From the NCBI RefSeq assembly GCF_039521325.1, contig NZ_BAAACD010000029.1: 64,000 nucleotides of DNA; one strand, written 5' to 3'. This document shows, piece after piece, positions 33,161 through 42,845 of the stretch (its first letter is position 1; each line of letters opens with the position of its first letter). This DNA comes from Clostridium_X cadaveris. GTDB taxonomy: Bacteria; Bacillota; Clostridia; Clostridiales; Clostridiaceae. The position numbers and the translations under genes were made by a program. The notes beneath the pieces are model-generated. The model saw only the letters and a program-made list of their open reading frames with translations. It was not told where the DNA came from and did not search any database.

Positions 33161-34026
33161 GTACTATGAATAATTATAAAAAATACATTGAGCAGCATTT
33201 AAATGATTATTTTAAAGGTGCAGATGGGTATGATAAACTTATCTATGATTCTATGAAGTATAGCTTAAATCTTGGAGGAAAGAGATTAAGGCCTACTCTT
33301 ATGATGATGACTTATAAGCTATATAAAAATGATTTTGAAAAAATTCTGCCATTAGCAGTTGCTTTAGAAATGATTCACACATATTCTTTAATTCATGATG
33401 ATCTACCATGTATGGATAACGATGATTTAAGAAGAGGAAAACCTACTAATCATAAAGTATATGGTGATGGTATTGCAACACTTGCAGGAGATGGACTCTT
33501 AAATGAGGCTATGAATATAATGTTTGATTTTTCTTTAAATAATGGAAAAAAAGCTTTAGAGGCATCTGCACTAATAAGCCATGCATCAAGCTGTGAAGGA
33601 ATGATTGGCGGTCAGGTAGTTGATATAATAAGTGAGGATAAAGAAATAACTATAGATGAACTTATATATATGCACAGCAAAAAAACAGGAGCTCTTATAA
33701 AAGTTGCCATATTATCTGGAGCTGTTATGGGAGAAGCTTCTTGTGATGACATAAAGCTTTTAGAAAGTTATGGAGAAAAACTTGGCTTGGCATTTCAAAT
33801 TATAGATGATATTCTTGATGTAGTAGGAGATGAAAATGTATTAGGCAAGTCTCAAAGTGATGGTAACAATAACAAGAGTAATTTTATAAAATTTTATGGC
33901 TTGAATAAGTGTAAAAAATTAAGCCAAAACTTAACTTATGAATGTATAGATATTTTAAATAAGTTAAATAGGAATACAAAAGAGCTTGAGACCTTAACAT
34001 TAGAACTTTTAAACAGGAATTTTTAA
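33157..34026 (+). CDS. ispA: Polyprenyl (farnesyl/geranyl) diphosphate synthase
   Basis: IspA condenses IPP with DMAPP and GPP to give farnesyl diphosphate. Both aspartate-rich motifs are present: DDLPCMDNDDLRRG (about 83-96) and QIIDDILDVVGD (about 215-226). The 289-residue length fits short-chain (C10-C15) enzymes, and the pairing with dxs supports a role in the MEP pathway. The ATG overlaps the xseB stop. Confidence 0.94.
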   Translation: MSTMNNYKKYIEQHLNDYFKGADGYDKLIYDSMKYSLNLGGKRLRPTLMMMTYKLYKNDFEKILPLAVALEMIHTYSLIHDDLPCMDNDDLRRGKPTNHKVYGDGIATLAGDGLLNEAMNIMFDFSLNNGKKALEASALISHASSCEGMIGGQVVDIISEDKEITIDELIYMHSKKTGALIKVAILSGAVMGEASCDDIKLLESYGEKLGLAFQIIDDILDVVGDENVLGKSQSDGNNNKSNFIKFYGLNKCKKLSQNLTYECIDILNKLNRNTKELETLTLELLNRNF

Positions 34027-34048
34027 GAGAATAGGAGAAATATACCAA

Positions 34049-35899
34049 ATGTTAGAAAAATATAAAGAACCAAAAGATATAAAAAACATGTCTTTGGTTG
34101 AACTAGGTGTATTATCAGATGACATTAGAAAATTTTTAATAGACAATATATCTAAAACCGGAGGTCATTTAGCATCAAATCTAGGGGTAGTTGAATTAAC
34201 TATAAGCTTATTTAATGTATTTAATATAGAGCGCGATAAAGTGATTTGGGATGTAGGACATCAAAGTTATGTATATAAGATGCTCACAGGAAGAAAAGAT
34301 GAATTTAATACATTAAGACAATTTCAAGGCTTAAGTGGTTTTCCAAAACGAAATGAAAGCATATATGATGCTTTTGATACAGGGCATAGCAGTACATCAA
34401 TATCTGCAGCTCTTGGTATAGCTAGAGCAAGAGATATATTTGAAAAGGATTTTAATGTTATAGCTGTTATTGGAGATGGAGCGCTTACAGGTGGAATGGC
34501 TCTTGAAGCCCTAAATGATTTAGGATTTAATAAAACAAAACTTATAATAATACTAAATGATAATCAAATGTCAATTTCGCAAAATGTCGGAGGATTATCT
34601 ACATATTTAAGTACTATGAGAATGGACCCAGGATACAATAGGTTTAAAAAAGAATTTAATAACACAATGAGAAAAACGTCATTTGGGAAAAGCATAGTAA
34701 GTTCTATTAATAAAGTAAAAGACGGAATAAAGCAGATTATAGTTCCAGGAATGCTGTTTGAAGATATGGGAATAAAATATTTAGGACCTATAGACGGACA
34801 CAACATTAAGGAATTAAGCAGGGTTCTAAAATTGGCCAAAGATTTAAATGAGCCTGTAATAATACACACTATAACTAAAAAAGGAAAAGGATACGAATAT
34901 GCAGAAAAGTATCCGGACAAATTTCATGGAGTAGGACCATTCAATCCATGTAATGGAGAAAATAAAAAATCATCTTCAGAAACCTATTCTAGCGTATTTG
35001 GAGATGAGATGATACAGATTGCAGCTTCTAATAAAAAAGTTGTTGCTATAACTGCCGCTATGCCAGATGGAACTGGACTTAGGGATTTTGCAAAAAAATA
35101 TCCAAACAGATTTTTTGATGTTGGTATAGCCGAACAACATGCAGTAACACTTGCAGCAGGACTTGCCACTCAAGGAATAAAGCCTGTTTTTGCAGTATAT
35201 TCAACATTTTTACAAAGAGGTTACGATCAAGTTTTACATGATGTATGTATACAAAATTTGCCTGTAGTCTTTGCTATAGATAGAGCTGGCATAGTTGGAG
35301 AAGACGGAGAAACTCATCAAGGTATCTTTGACCTTTCTTATTTAACTCCACTTCCTAATATGACTATAATGGCTCCAAAATGTCTAAAAGATCTAAGGCT
35401 CATGTTAAATTGGGCAACTAAATATAAAGACGGTCCAGTGGCAATTAGATATCCACGTGGAGGAGAAGATAAGAACGTAGAATTTACTCCTCTTGAAAAT
35501 ATTGATTTTGGCAAGTGGAACATATTAAGCCATGGAGAAAAGGTTGCTATAATTGCTACAGGTAAAATGGTGACTCAGGTACTGAAAGTAAAAGATGATT
35601 TGAAAGAAAAGGGAATCAATCCTTTAATCATAGATGCATATTTTATAAAACCTATAGATAAGGATCTTATAAAATATTTAGTAGATAATAATTATAAAAT
35701 TTTGACTATAGAAGACAACATTGTGGCAAGTGGACTTGGATCTCAAACGCTAGCTTATGCAAATTCATTAAAGAAACCATTTATAATGAAGAATTTAGGC
35801 TACAGAGATAGATTTGTACCACATGGAGATATAGAAAGTTTATACAAATTATCAAAATTAGATGTAGAGTCAATTAAAAAAGAAGTTATAGAACTTTAA
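34049..35899 (+). CDS. dxs: 1-deoxy-D-xylulose-5-phosphate synthase
   Basis: Dxs makes DXP from pyruvate and glyceraldehyde 3-phosphate, the first step of the MEP isoprenoid pathway, and also feeds thiamine and pyridoxal synthesis. The 616-residue enzyme has the thiamine diphosphate motif GDGALTGGMALEALND (about 147-162), the SKTGGHLASNLG segment, and VGIAEQHAVTLAAG in the second domain. One difference from B. subtilis and E. coli is GHQSYVYK, where both of those have His in place of the second Tyr. An AGGAG site precedes the ATG. Confidence 0.95.
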   Translation: MLEKYKEPKDIKNMSLVELGVLSDDIRKFLIDNISKTGGHLASNLGVVELTISLFNVFNIERDKVIWDVGHQSYVYKMLTGRKDEFNTLRQFQGLSGFPKRNESIYDAFDTGHSSTSISAALGIARARDIFEKDFNVIAVIGDGALTGGMALEALNDLGFNKTKLIIILNDNQMSISQNVGGLSTYLSTMRMDPGYNRFKKEFNNTMRKTSFGKSIVSSINKVKDGIKQIIVPGMLFEDMGIKYLGPIDGHNIKELSRVLKLAKDLNEPVIIHTITKKGKGYEYAEKYPDKFHGVGPFNPCNGENKKSSSETYSSVFGDEMIQIAASNKKVVAITAAMPDGTGLRDFAKKYPNRFFDVGIAEQHAVTLAAGLATQGIKPVFAVYSTFLQRGYDQVLHDVCIQNLPVVFAIDRAGIVGEDGETHQGIFDLSYLTPLPNMTIMAPKCLKDLRLMLNWATKYKDGPVAIRYPRGGEDKNVEFTPLENIDFGKWNILSHGEKVAIIATGKMVTQVLKVKDDLKEKGINPLIIDAYFIKPIDKDLIKYLVDNNYKILTIEDNIVASGLGSQTLAYANSLKKPFIMKNLGYRDRFVPHGDIESLYKLSKLDVESIKKEVIEL

Positions 35900-35922
35900 G
35901 TAAAAAAATTGAGGAGTTAACA

Positions 35923-36732
35923 ATGGGAGAAGCAAAAGAAAGACTTGATATTTTATTGGTAAATAAGGGCTTTTTTCAATCTAGGGAAAGAGCTAAAGCT
36001 AGTATAATGGCTGGAGATATTTTTGTAGATGGTATGAGAGTAGATAAAGCTGGTGAACGTGTAAAGGTCATAAGTAATATTGAAGTAAGAGGAGCAGAAC
36101 TTCCATATGTAAGCAGAGGTGGCCTTAAACTTGAAAAGGCTATAGCGGAGTTTGGTATAGATTTAAACGAAAAAGTTTCAATGGACGTAGGTGCATCTAC
36201 TGGTGGATTTACGGATTGTATGCTTCAAAATGGGGCAGTAAAGGTATTTTCAATTGATGTTGGGTACGGTCAATTTGCATGGAAATTAAGAATAGATCCT
36301 AGAGTTGTATGCATGGAACGTACAAACATAAGATATGTGGAAAAAGACTCTATAGGAATGGATATAGACTTTTCCAGTATAGATGTGTCATTCATATCCT
36401 TGAAAAAGGTAATTCCTAAAGTGATAGAACTCTTAGGTGAAAAAGGAGAAGTAGTGGCACTTATAAAACCACAATTTGAAGCAGGACGAGAAAAAGTTGG
36501 TAAAAAAGGTGTAGTAAGAGAAGCCTCAACCCATAAAGAAGTTATAGAGGGCATAGTTAACTATTTAAAAGAAATGAACATGAATATATTAAATTTAAGC
36601 TTCTCTCCAATTAAAGGACCAGAAGGAAATATAGAGTATTTAGTATATTTTTCAAAGAATTCTAAAAAGACTTCAAATTTTTATGAAGGGCTTATAGATG
36701 AAATAGTAAATAAATCTCATGAAAACTTATAG
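35923..36732 (+). CDS. tlyA: TlyA-family rRNA 2'-O-methyltransferase
   Basis: The 269-residue protein has an N-terminal S4 domain (about 6-65) and an FtsJ-like methyltransferase domain with SAM motif DVGASTGGFTDCML (about 88-101). Related enzymes methylate 16S and 23S rRNA ribose (C1409/C1920), which affects capreomycin sensitivity. It lies in the dxs-tlyA-nadK-argR-recN order common to Firmicutes. Its end overlaps a possible upstream start of nadK. Confidence 0.93.
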   Translation: MGEAKERLDILLVNKGFFQSRERAKASIMAGDIFVDGMRVDKAGERVKVISNIEVRGAELPYVSRGGLKLEKAIAEFGIDLNEKVSMDVGASTGGFTDCMLQNGAVKVFSIDVGYGQFAWKLRIDPRVVCMERTNIRYVEKDSIGMDIDFSSIDVSFISLKKVIPKVIELLGEKGEVVALIKPQFEAGREKVGKKGVVREASTHKEVIEGIVNYLKEMNMNILNLSFSPIKGPEGNIEYLVYFSKNSKKTSNFYEGLIDEIVNKSHENL

Positions 36733-36751
36733 ATATTTGGTTGGTGAAAGT

Positions 36752-37600
36752 ATGAGGACAATAGGTATTAACGTCAATACTACAAAGGATAAAGACGGAA
36801 ATGTTGTAAAGACGATAAAAGATATTATCAGTTCTAAGCTAGGTTCAGAAATATTAGTATTTAAAGATTCTAAAGGATTGACAAAAGAGAAATGTTCTAA
36901 ATTAGACTTTATTATTGCATTAGGTGGAGATGGGACTATATTAAGTACAGCTAGAAAAGTATCAAAATATGAGATACCTATATTAGGAGTTAATATAGGT
37001 ACCTTAGGATTTTTAGCTGCCGTTGAAATGTCTCAATTTGAAGATGCAATTATGGAAATTAGAGATGGAAGTTACGCTATAGAAGATAGAGTAATGATAG
37101 GGTGTGAAATCAACGGAAAGAAATTCTCTGCCCTTAATGACATTTTTATACAAAAAGGAACTTTGTCTAGTATAATAGATTTTTATATAGAAGTTGATGG
37201 GAAATTTTATGCGTCGTTTATAGCAGATGGAGTAATTTTTTCTACTCCAACAGGATCGACAGCATATTCATTATCAGCAGGAGGACCTGTGTTATTTCCT
37301 ACTTTAGATGTATTAGAAATAACACCTATATGTCCACATACTCAAGGAATAAAAACTTTAATAATACCATGTGATTTAAATATAAAAATAAGGATAAAAT
37401 CTAAAGATGACAATGTTTTTTTAAGTATTGATGGACAAGAATCTGTAATTTTAAATAAAATTTCATCAGTATCTTTAACTAAAAACAATTTTAAATGTAA
37501 AGTTATAAGATTAAATGACTATGATTATTTTGATATACTAAGAAATAAAATTCTTTGGAGAACTATGGAATGTGCAGGTGATAATTATGAAGATAAATAG
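36752..37600 (+). CDS. nadK: NAD kinase
   Basis: NadK phosphorylates NAD to NADP. The GGDGT motif lies in IIALGGDGTILSTA (about 62-75), and TPTGSTAYSLSAGGP (about 165-179) is the second conserved block. The start at 36752 gives MRTIGINVNTTKD, as in relatives, with GGTGAAAG as a weak site. An in-frame ATG at 36719 inside tlyA lacks one. The length is 282 residues. It overlaps argR by 14 bases. Confidence 0.94.
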   Translation: MRTIGINVNTTKDKDGNVVKTIKDIISSKLGSEILVFKDSKGLTKEKCSKLDFIIALGGDGTILSTARKVSKYEIPILGVNIGTLGFLAAVEMSQFEDAIMEIRDGSYAIEDRVMIGCEINGKKFSALNDIFIQKGTLSSIIDFYIEVDGKFYASFIADGVIFSTPTGSTAYSLSAGGPVLFPTLDVLEITPICPHTQGIKTLIIPCDLNIKIRIKSKDDNVFLSIDGQESVILNKISSVSLTKNNFKCKVIRLNDYDYFDILRNKILWRTMECAGDNYEDK

Positions 37601-38039
37601 ACATGAAAAAATATTGGAACTCATAAAACTTAAGGACATAGAAACTCAAGAAGAACTTGCTCATGAACTTCGTGAAAATGGATTTAATGTAACTCAAGCT
37701 ACAGTTTCAAGAGATATAAAAAATCTTCAACTTCTAAAGGTATTAACAAGAAAAGGAACTTATAAGTATGTTAGTCCACAAAAAAATAGCATGACTGATT
37801 TTTCTGACAAGCTAGTCAGTGTGTTTTCTCATACTGTGATTAGTGTTGAGCAGATAGATAATTTTGTAATAGTAAAAACTTTATCAGGTTCTGCGCCAGC
37901 AGCTGCAGAAGCGCTTGATGTATTAGGTCTTAATGAAGTGGCAGGAACTATAGCAGGGGATAACACTATATTCATTCTTGCAAGAAGTAAGGATATGGCA
38001 GAAACTATAGTAGAGAGAATTAATGAAATAACTGAGTAA
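37587..38039 (+). CDS. argR: Arginine repressor ArgR
   Basis: ArgR is a hexameric, arginine-responsive DNA-binding regulator. The 150-residue protein has the winged helix (residues 1-70, with NVTQATVSRDIKNLQLLKV) and the C-terminal oligomerisation and arginine-binding domain (GSAPAAAEALD and AGDNTIFILARS). The ATG at 37587 follows AGGTG and overlaps the end of nadK. The position directly upstream of recN is conserved in Firmicutes. Confidence 0.96.
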   Translation: MKINRHEKILELIKLKDIETQEELAHELRENGFNVTQATVSRDIKNLQLLKVLTRKGTYKYVSPQKNSMTDFSDKLVSVFSHTVISVEQIDNFVIVKTLSGSAPAAAEALDVLGLNEVAGTIAGDNTIFILARSKDMAETIVERINEITE

Positions 38040-38059
38040 TTTAATAAGGTGGGAAATAG

Positions 38060-39763
38060 ATGCTTCTTCAATTAAATATAAATAACTTTGCATTAATTGA
38101 AAAATTGTCGTTATGCTTTGATAAAGGATTCAATGTTCTTACCGGAGAAACAGGTGCAGGAAAATCTATTTTGATAGATGCTATAAATTATGTACTAGGA
38201 AGCAAATTTAATAGGGATCTCATAAGAACGGGTGAAAATAAAACCTATGTAGAAGCAGTATTTACTATTGAAACAAGCAAAGTTAAAAAATTTTTAGAAA
38301 ATCAAAACATAGAATACGATGATCTCATAATAATAAGCAGGGAATCATTTCAAAATGGTAAGACTATTGCTAAAATTAATAATAAATCTGTTATACTTTC
38401 CACATTAAAGGAATTGTCGTCAGTGCTTTTAGATATACATGGGCAGCATGAAAACCAAAATTTATTGGATGTAGAAAAGCACATCTTTTATTTAGATTCT
38501 TATGGAGAGTTAGATTTAATAAAATCTTTACAAGAATATACTGCTAAATATAATGATCTTAGAGAGCTAAAGAATAAGATTAATTATTTAAATGGGAATG
38601 GTGATAGAGAAAATATAATAAATTATCTCGAATATCAAATCAAGGATATAGAGGAAGCTAAATTTATATCTAATGAGGAGATAGAACTAAGAGAGAGATT
38701 TAATATATTAAACAATGCCGAAAAAATAAACTACTCCATTAATAGCAGCTATTCTATATTATACAATAGCACTGATGAAGCTATGTCAGTTTATGATGCT
38801 TTAGGAGTTGCTATAAAGGAATTAAAGCCTATTGAGAAGCATTTAGATAGGATTAAATCCATTGCAGAAAGCTTAGAGAATTTTTACTTTAATTTAGAAG
38901 ATATAATATCCGCATTAAGGGATATAAAAGATTCTGTTGTATATGATGAAAACGAACTTGAGAGAACTAATAGAAGAATTTATACTATAGATGCATACAA
39001 AAAGAGATATGGTAAAGAATCAGTTGAAGAACTAATAAAATTTAAAGAGTCTTTAATTAAAGAATATGATGAGATAGTTAATAGAGAAGAGATCATAGAA
39101 AAACTCAAAATTGAGCAAGGAGTACTTGAAGAAAAACTTCAGGTAATAGCAGATAAACTCCATGAAAAAAGAGTGAAAATTAGTGAGACTTTAACAAAAA
39201 GCATTCAAAATGAGTTAAATTACATAGGTCTTGAGAAAAGTCGATTTTTTATAGATATATCTGTAGAAAATGAGTTTAGAGAAAATGGAAAAGATAAAGT
39301 TCAGTTTTTAATTTCTACAAATCCTGGCGAGCCATTAAAACCATTGGAGCGTATAGTATCTGGTGGTGAACTTTCTAGAATAATGTTAGCTCTAAAGACT
39401 GTTTTTGTAGATAAGGATGAAATTCCTACAGTAATTTTTGATGAGATTGATACTGGAATAAGTGGAAGAGTAGCACAAAGTGTAGCTGAAAAAATGTATG
39501 TAATTTCTGATGATCACCAAGTATTTTGTGTAACGCATCTTCCACAAATAGCATCTATGTCTGATTATCATTTCAAAGTTGCAAAAGATGTAATAGATAA
39601 TAAAACTTATACTAATGTTATTCAATTATCTCATAAAGAAAAAGAAGAAGAGATCGCAAGAATGATAGGTGGAGTAGAGATTACAAAAATAACCTTAGAA
39701 AATTCAAAAGAACTTATAAAGTTAGCACAAAATAAAAAAAATAAATTAAAAAAACACACATAA
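38060..39763 (+). CDS. recN: DNA repair protein RecN
   Basis: RecN is an SMC-like ATPase that acts early in double-strand-break repair. The 567-residue protein has Walker A GETGAGKSILIDAI (about 29-42), a coiled-coil middle (about 150-370), the signature IVSGGELSRIMLALK and Walker B VIFDEIDTGISGR. A GGTGGG site precedes the ATG. It is the last gene of the nusB-recN run and is followed by a terminator. Confidence 0.96.
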   Translation: MLLQLNINNFALIEKLSLCFDKGFNVLTGETGAGKSILIDAINYVLGSKFNRDLIRTGENKTYVEAVFTIETSKVKKFLENQNIEYDDLIIISRESFQNGKTIAKINNKSVILSTLKELSSVLLDIHGQHENQNLLDVEKHIFYLDSYGELDLIKSLQEYTAKYNDLRELKNKINYLNGNGDRENIINYLEYQIKDIEEAKFISNEEIELRERFNILNNAEKINYSINSSYSILYNSTDEAMSVYDALGVAIKELKPIEKHLDRIKSIAESLENFYFNLEDIISALRDIKDSVVYDENELERTNRRIYTIDAYKKRYGKESVEELIKFKESLIKEYDEIVNREEIIEKLKIEQGVLEEKLQVIADKLHEKRVKISETLTKSIQNELNYIGLEKSRFFIDISVENEFRENGKDKVQFLISTNPGEPLKPLERIVSGGELSRIMLALKTVFVDKDEIPTVIFDEIDTGISGRVAQSVAEKMYVISDDHQVFCVTHLPQIASMSDYHFKVAKDVIDNKTYTNVIQLSHKEKEEEIARMIGGVEITKITLENSKELIKLAQNKKNKLKKHT

Positions 39764-39782
39764 ATTAAATAAATTAAGGGAA

Positions 39783-39822
39783 AAATAACCATGGGTATTT
39801 TAGCTATGGTTATTTATTTTTT
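39783..39822 (+). terminator. Terminator after recN
   Basis: AAATAACCAT (39783-39792) pairs with ATGGTTATTT (39806-39815) across a 13-base loop, followed by ATTTTTTG. Confidence 0.82.
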
Positions 39823-39956
39823 GATAAACAATATTTAAATGAAGAGGTAGTTTTTTTGAAAAGATAAATTTCATTTACTTTTATAACACATAAAACACAA
39901 CATAATAATTTTTTAATGAGGGCAATTTAAGAGTAAACTAAAAAGGAGGAGATAGT

Positions 39957-41177
39957 GTGAGAAATAAGAAAGTTATAAAGATATCCTCATTATTAGCTCC
40001 AATTTTTCTATGCGTTTGCTCTTTAGTAAGTGGAGTAAGAACTTTACCAGACACAGTATATGTAAAGGCAAATGAAAAGAATATTGAGAGTCATGTTCTT
40101 TCTTCGTATAGCAACACTTGTGCTACAAACAGCACCATTAACATTAATGATGAAAGCAATATGGCCGAGGTAAAGTTATTAGGTGTTCTTCCTGTAAAGT
40201 CAATTAAAGTAAAAAATATGCCTGATTTAGAGCTTTATCCCGGAGGAACACCAGTAGGTATAAAAATTAGCACAGAAGGATTATTGGTAGTAGCTTTTTC
40301 TGATATAGAAAATGAGAATGGAAAGATAGTAAGTCCAGCCCAAGAATGTGGAATAAATATAGGGGACATAATATTGGAAGCTAATGGTATAAAAGTAAAA
40401 AGCTCAGAAGAGCTAATAAAAATAATTAATAAAGAAAAAGATAAAACTATAGATCTTTTGATAATGAGAAAAAATGAAAAAATTGAAAAAAAGTTAGTTC
40501 CAATAAAATGTGACAAGGATGACAAATATAAAATAGGTCTTTGGCTTAGAGATTCTACGGCTGGTGTTGGAACCTTGACCTTTTATGATAAAAATACAAA
40601 AAGATTTGCTGCATTAGGTCACCCTATTACTGATGTTGATACAAATACCTTAATAAATATAGGAAAAGGAAATATAGTTCAATCTTCTATAATAAATGTA
40701 AGAAAAGGTGTTAGAGGAAATCCAGGAGAATTAAAAGGGATTTTTGTAGATGAAGATATGAGCATGGGAGATATTATAGATAACACCCAATGTGGAATAT
40801 TTGGAAAAACTAAAAAAGACTTAATAAATCCTATTTTCAATAAACCTTTAAAAATAGGATTAAGAAATGAAATAAAAGAAGGTCCAGCACAAATAATAAC
40901 TACTATTGATGAAAATGGACCTCAACTTTATGATATATCTATAGAAAAGTTGCTAGTACAAGATAAACCAGGACCTAAAAGTATGATAATAAAAGTAACC
41001 GACAAGACATTATTAGAAAAAACTGGTGGTATTATCCAAGGAATGAGTGGTAGTCCTATAATCCAAAATGACAAAATTGTAGGAGCAGTGACTCATGTCC
41101 TTATCAATAAACCCGATACAGGATACGGTATATATATTGAATGGATGATACAAGATTCTGGTATTTTAGCGAAATAA
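39957..41177 (+). CDS. spoIVB: SpoIVB peptidase
   Basis: SpoIVB is a forespore serine protease (family S55) that crosses to the intermembrane space and cuts SpoIVFA to trigger pro-sigma-K processing. The 406-residue protein has an N-terminal membrane anchor, a PDZ domain (about 110-195) and the peptidase domain, with the nucleophile region GMSGSP at 362-367. The GTG start is preceded by AAGGAGGAG. It is paired with spo0A downstream, as in most endospore formers. Confidence 0.95.
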   Translation: MRNKKVIKISSLLAPIFLCVCSLVSGVRTLPDTVYVKANEKNIESHVLSSYSNTCATNSTININDESNMAEVKLLGVLPVKSIKVKNMPDLELYPGGTPVGIKISTEGLLVVAFSDIENENGKIVSPAQECGINIGDIILEANGIKVKSSEELIKIINKEKDKTIDLLIMRKNEKIEKKLVPIKCDKDDKYKIGLWLRDSTAGVGTLTFYDKNTKRFAALGHPITDVDTNTLINIGKGNIVQSSIINVRKGVRGNPGELKGIFVDEDMSMGDIIDNTQCGIFGKTKKDLINPIFNKPLKIGLRNEIKEGPAQIITTIDENGPQLYDISIEKLLVQDKPGPKSMIIKVTDKTLLEKTGGIIQGMSGSPIIQNDKIVGAVTHVLINKPDTGYGIYIEWMIQDSGILAK

Positions 41178-41208
41178 CTAGCATTTATCTAAATTTAATA
41201 GTAAAATG

Positions 41209-41257
41209 AAAGCAAGAATAGCAAATAAAATTTTATAAAATGCTATTCTTGCTTTTT
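41209..41257 (+). terminator. Terminator between spoIVB and spo0A
   Basis: AAAGCAAGAATAGCA (41209-41223) pairs perfectly with TGCTATTCTTGCTTT (41241-41255), followed by more T. Confidence 0.88.
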
Positions 41258-41329
41258 AAGCGTATATAGAGTAAATAAAAATAAAATAATAAATAAATTT
41301 ATTATTTTTTCACAAAAAAGAATAATTTA

Positions 41330-41356
41330 GAAGGAATTTAGGTTTTTTTATAGAAT
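41330..41356 (+). promoter_or_regulatory. Sigma-H promoter for spo0A
   Basis: GAAGGAATT (41330-41338) matches the sigma-H -35 consensus RWAGGAWWT at every position, and AGAAT (41352-41356) matches the -10 HGAAT, with a 13-base spacer. The spo0A start is 49 bases downstream. Sigma-H control of spo0A is known in Bacillus; here it is read from the sequence only. Confidence 0.82.
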
Positions 41357-41404
41357 ATTTTAATTGTTAAGAAATGGAATTTGATATTGGAGGAGAGAAT
41401 AACT

Positions 41405-42220
41405 ATGGATCAAAACAAAATCACAGTTCTTATAGCAGATGATAATAAGGAATTTTGCAATATTTTAAACGATTACTTACTTAATCAAATGGATATACAA
41501 GTTATCGGTACAGCAAAAGATGGCTTGGAAGCATTAAGCTTAATCGAAGAAAGAAAACCTGATTTAGTAGTACTAGATATTATAATGCCTCATTTAGACG
41601 GATTAGGAGTGCTAGAAAAGTTAAATACTATGAATTTAAATCCTATGCCAAGAATAATAGTTCTTTCAGCAGTTGGACAAGACAAAATAACACAAAGAGC
41701 AATTACTCTAGGTGCAGATTATTATGTAATAAAACCTTTTGATATGGAAGTATTTACTCAAAGAATAAGACAAATGTTCAACAATACAATAAGTAGTGAG
41801 GAGTCTAAAAAGTCTGTTTCTATAGGAACTGTACAAGACACAAAAGTTAATTCAAAGAAAGAGCCAATGGATTTGGAAGCAGAAATAACAAATATAATTC
41901 ATGAAATTGGAGTTCCAGCTCACATAAAAGGATATATGTATTTAAGAGAAGCTATAACAATGGTTGTAGAAGATATGGAACTATTATCAGCTGTAACTAA
42001 AGAATTATACCCTTCTATAGCTAAGAAATACAATACAACAGCTTCTAGAGTAGAAAGAGCAATAAGGCATGCAATAGAAGTAGCGTGGGGCAGAGGTCAA
42101 GTAGAGGCCATAAACAAGCTATTTGGATATACTGTTCATAATGATAAAGGCAAGCCAACTAATAGTGAATTTATTGCAATGGTAGCAGATAAGCTTAGAC
42201 TTAAAAATAAAGTAAGCTAA
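41405..42220 (+). CDS. spo0A: Sporulation master regulator Spo0A
   Basis: Spo0A is the response regulator that commits the cell to sporulation and, in clostridia, often to solvent or toxin programmes. The receiver domain (about 6-125) has the acidic pocket D12-D13, phospho-acceptor D58 in VVLDIIMPHLDG and the YVIKPF lysine. The C-terminal effector domain contains the DNA-recognition helix region TTASRVERAIRHAIEVAWGRG-like segment. The start at 41405 yields 271 residues. An AGGAGAG site lies upstream. A sigma-H promoter precedes it. Confidence 0.97.
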   Translation: MDQNKITVLIADDNKEFCNILNDYLLNQMDIQVIGTAKDGLEALSLIEERKPDLVVLDIIMPHLDGLGVLEKLNTMNLNPMPRIIVLSAVGQDKITQRAITLGADYYVIKPFDMEVFTQRIRQMFNNTISSEESKKSVSIGTVQDTKVNSKKEPMDLEAEITNIIHEIGVPAHIKGYMYLREAITMVVEDMELLSAVTKELYPSIAKKYNTTASRVERAIRHAIEVAWGRGQVEAINKLFGYTVHNDKGKPTNSEFIAMVADKLRLKNKVS

Positions 42221-42330
42221 ATTTAAGGAAATCAAGGGATTAGAAAACTCTCATATCTATAAACTATTTAAAACTCGATAAAAAAAGTGATATCTTATAG
42301 CTATAAATATATTTTTTAGTTATAAAACAG

Positions 42331-42378
42331 TCATCTCTTATTTGTTAATAAAAATTAATGGATAGGAGATGATTTTTT
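42331..42378 (+). terminator. Hairpin with T run after spo0A
   Basis: TCATCTC (42331-42337) pairs with GAGATGA (42366-42372), with an inner TTAAT/ATTAA pairing, followed by six T. It may be the spo0A terminator. It also covers the GGAGAT ribosome binding site of the integrase fragment that starts at 42379. Confidence 0.55.
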
Positions 42379-42654
42379 ATGCCTAAAATTAGTAAAAAAA
42401 CTAAGTCTATACAAGATATAATTCAAAACTACTTAGATTATTGTAACTATAGAAATTTATCTATAAAAACAGTGAAAAGTTATTACCAAACATTATCCTT
42501 ATTTGCTAGATACTTAGAAGAAGAAAAAAGTATTATTGATATAAGAAAAGTAAATAAAGAAGTAGTTGAGGAATATATAACCTTCATGAAAGAAAGAGGT
42601 AAATACTCTTTTGTAGCAGATGATAGCCATTTTAAAGCAGTCAATATATTATAA
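42379..42654 (+). pseudogene. Truncated tyrosine recombinase (integrase N-terminus)
   Basis: The 91 residues match only the N-terminal SAM-like core-binding domain of phage/Xer-type tyrosine recombinases (NYLDYCNYRNLSIKTVKSYY, then VVEEYITFMKERG). The catalytic domain with its Arg-His-Arg-Tyr residues is missing: the frame stops after HFKAVNIL, and no continuation is seen in the next 190 bases in any frame. It marks the left side of the accessory island between spo0A and spoIIM and is probably a relic of the element that brought the island. Confidence 0.78.
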
Positions 42655-42845
42655 GATTATTTGTGTCGTCTTATATAGTCAATGATGGTATATTCTCCTT
42701 AAAACCACTTACATGAGCATGAAATTATAATTAAGTTAATTAAGCAACGATAGTCAACTTGCTATATAAAATAAAAGGATATTTCCTTGATTTGTAGAAT
42801 TTTATATATTAAAGAAGTAATGAGTTCTATGAAAGAAGTGATGAG

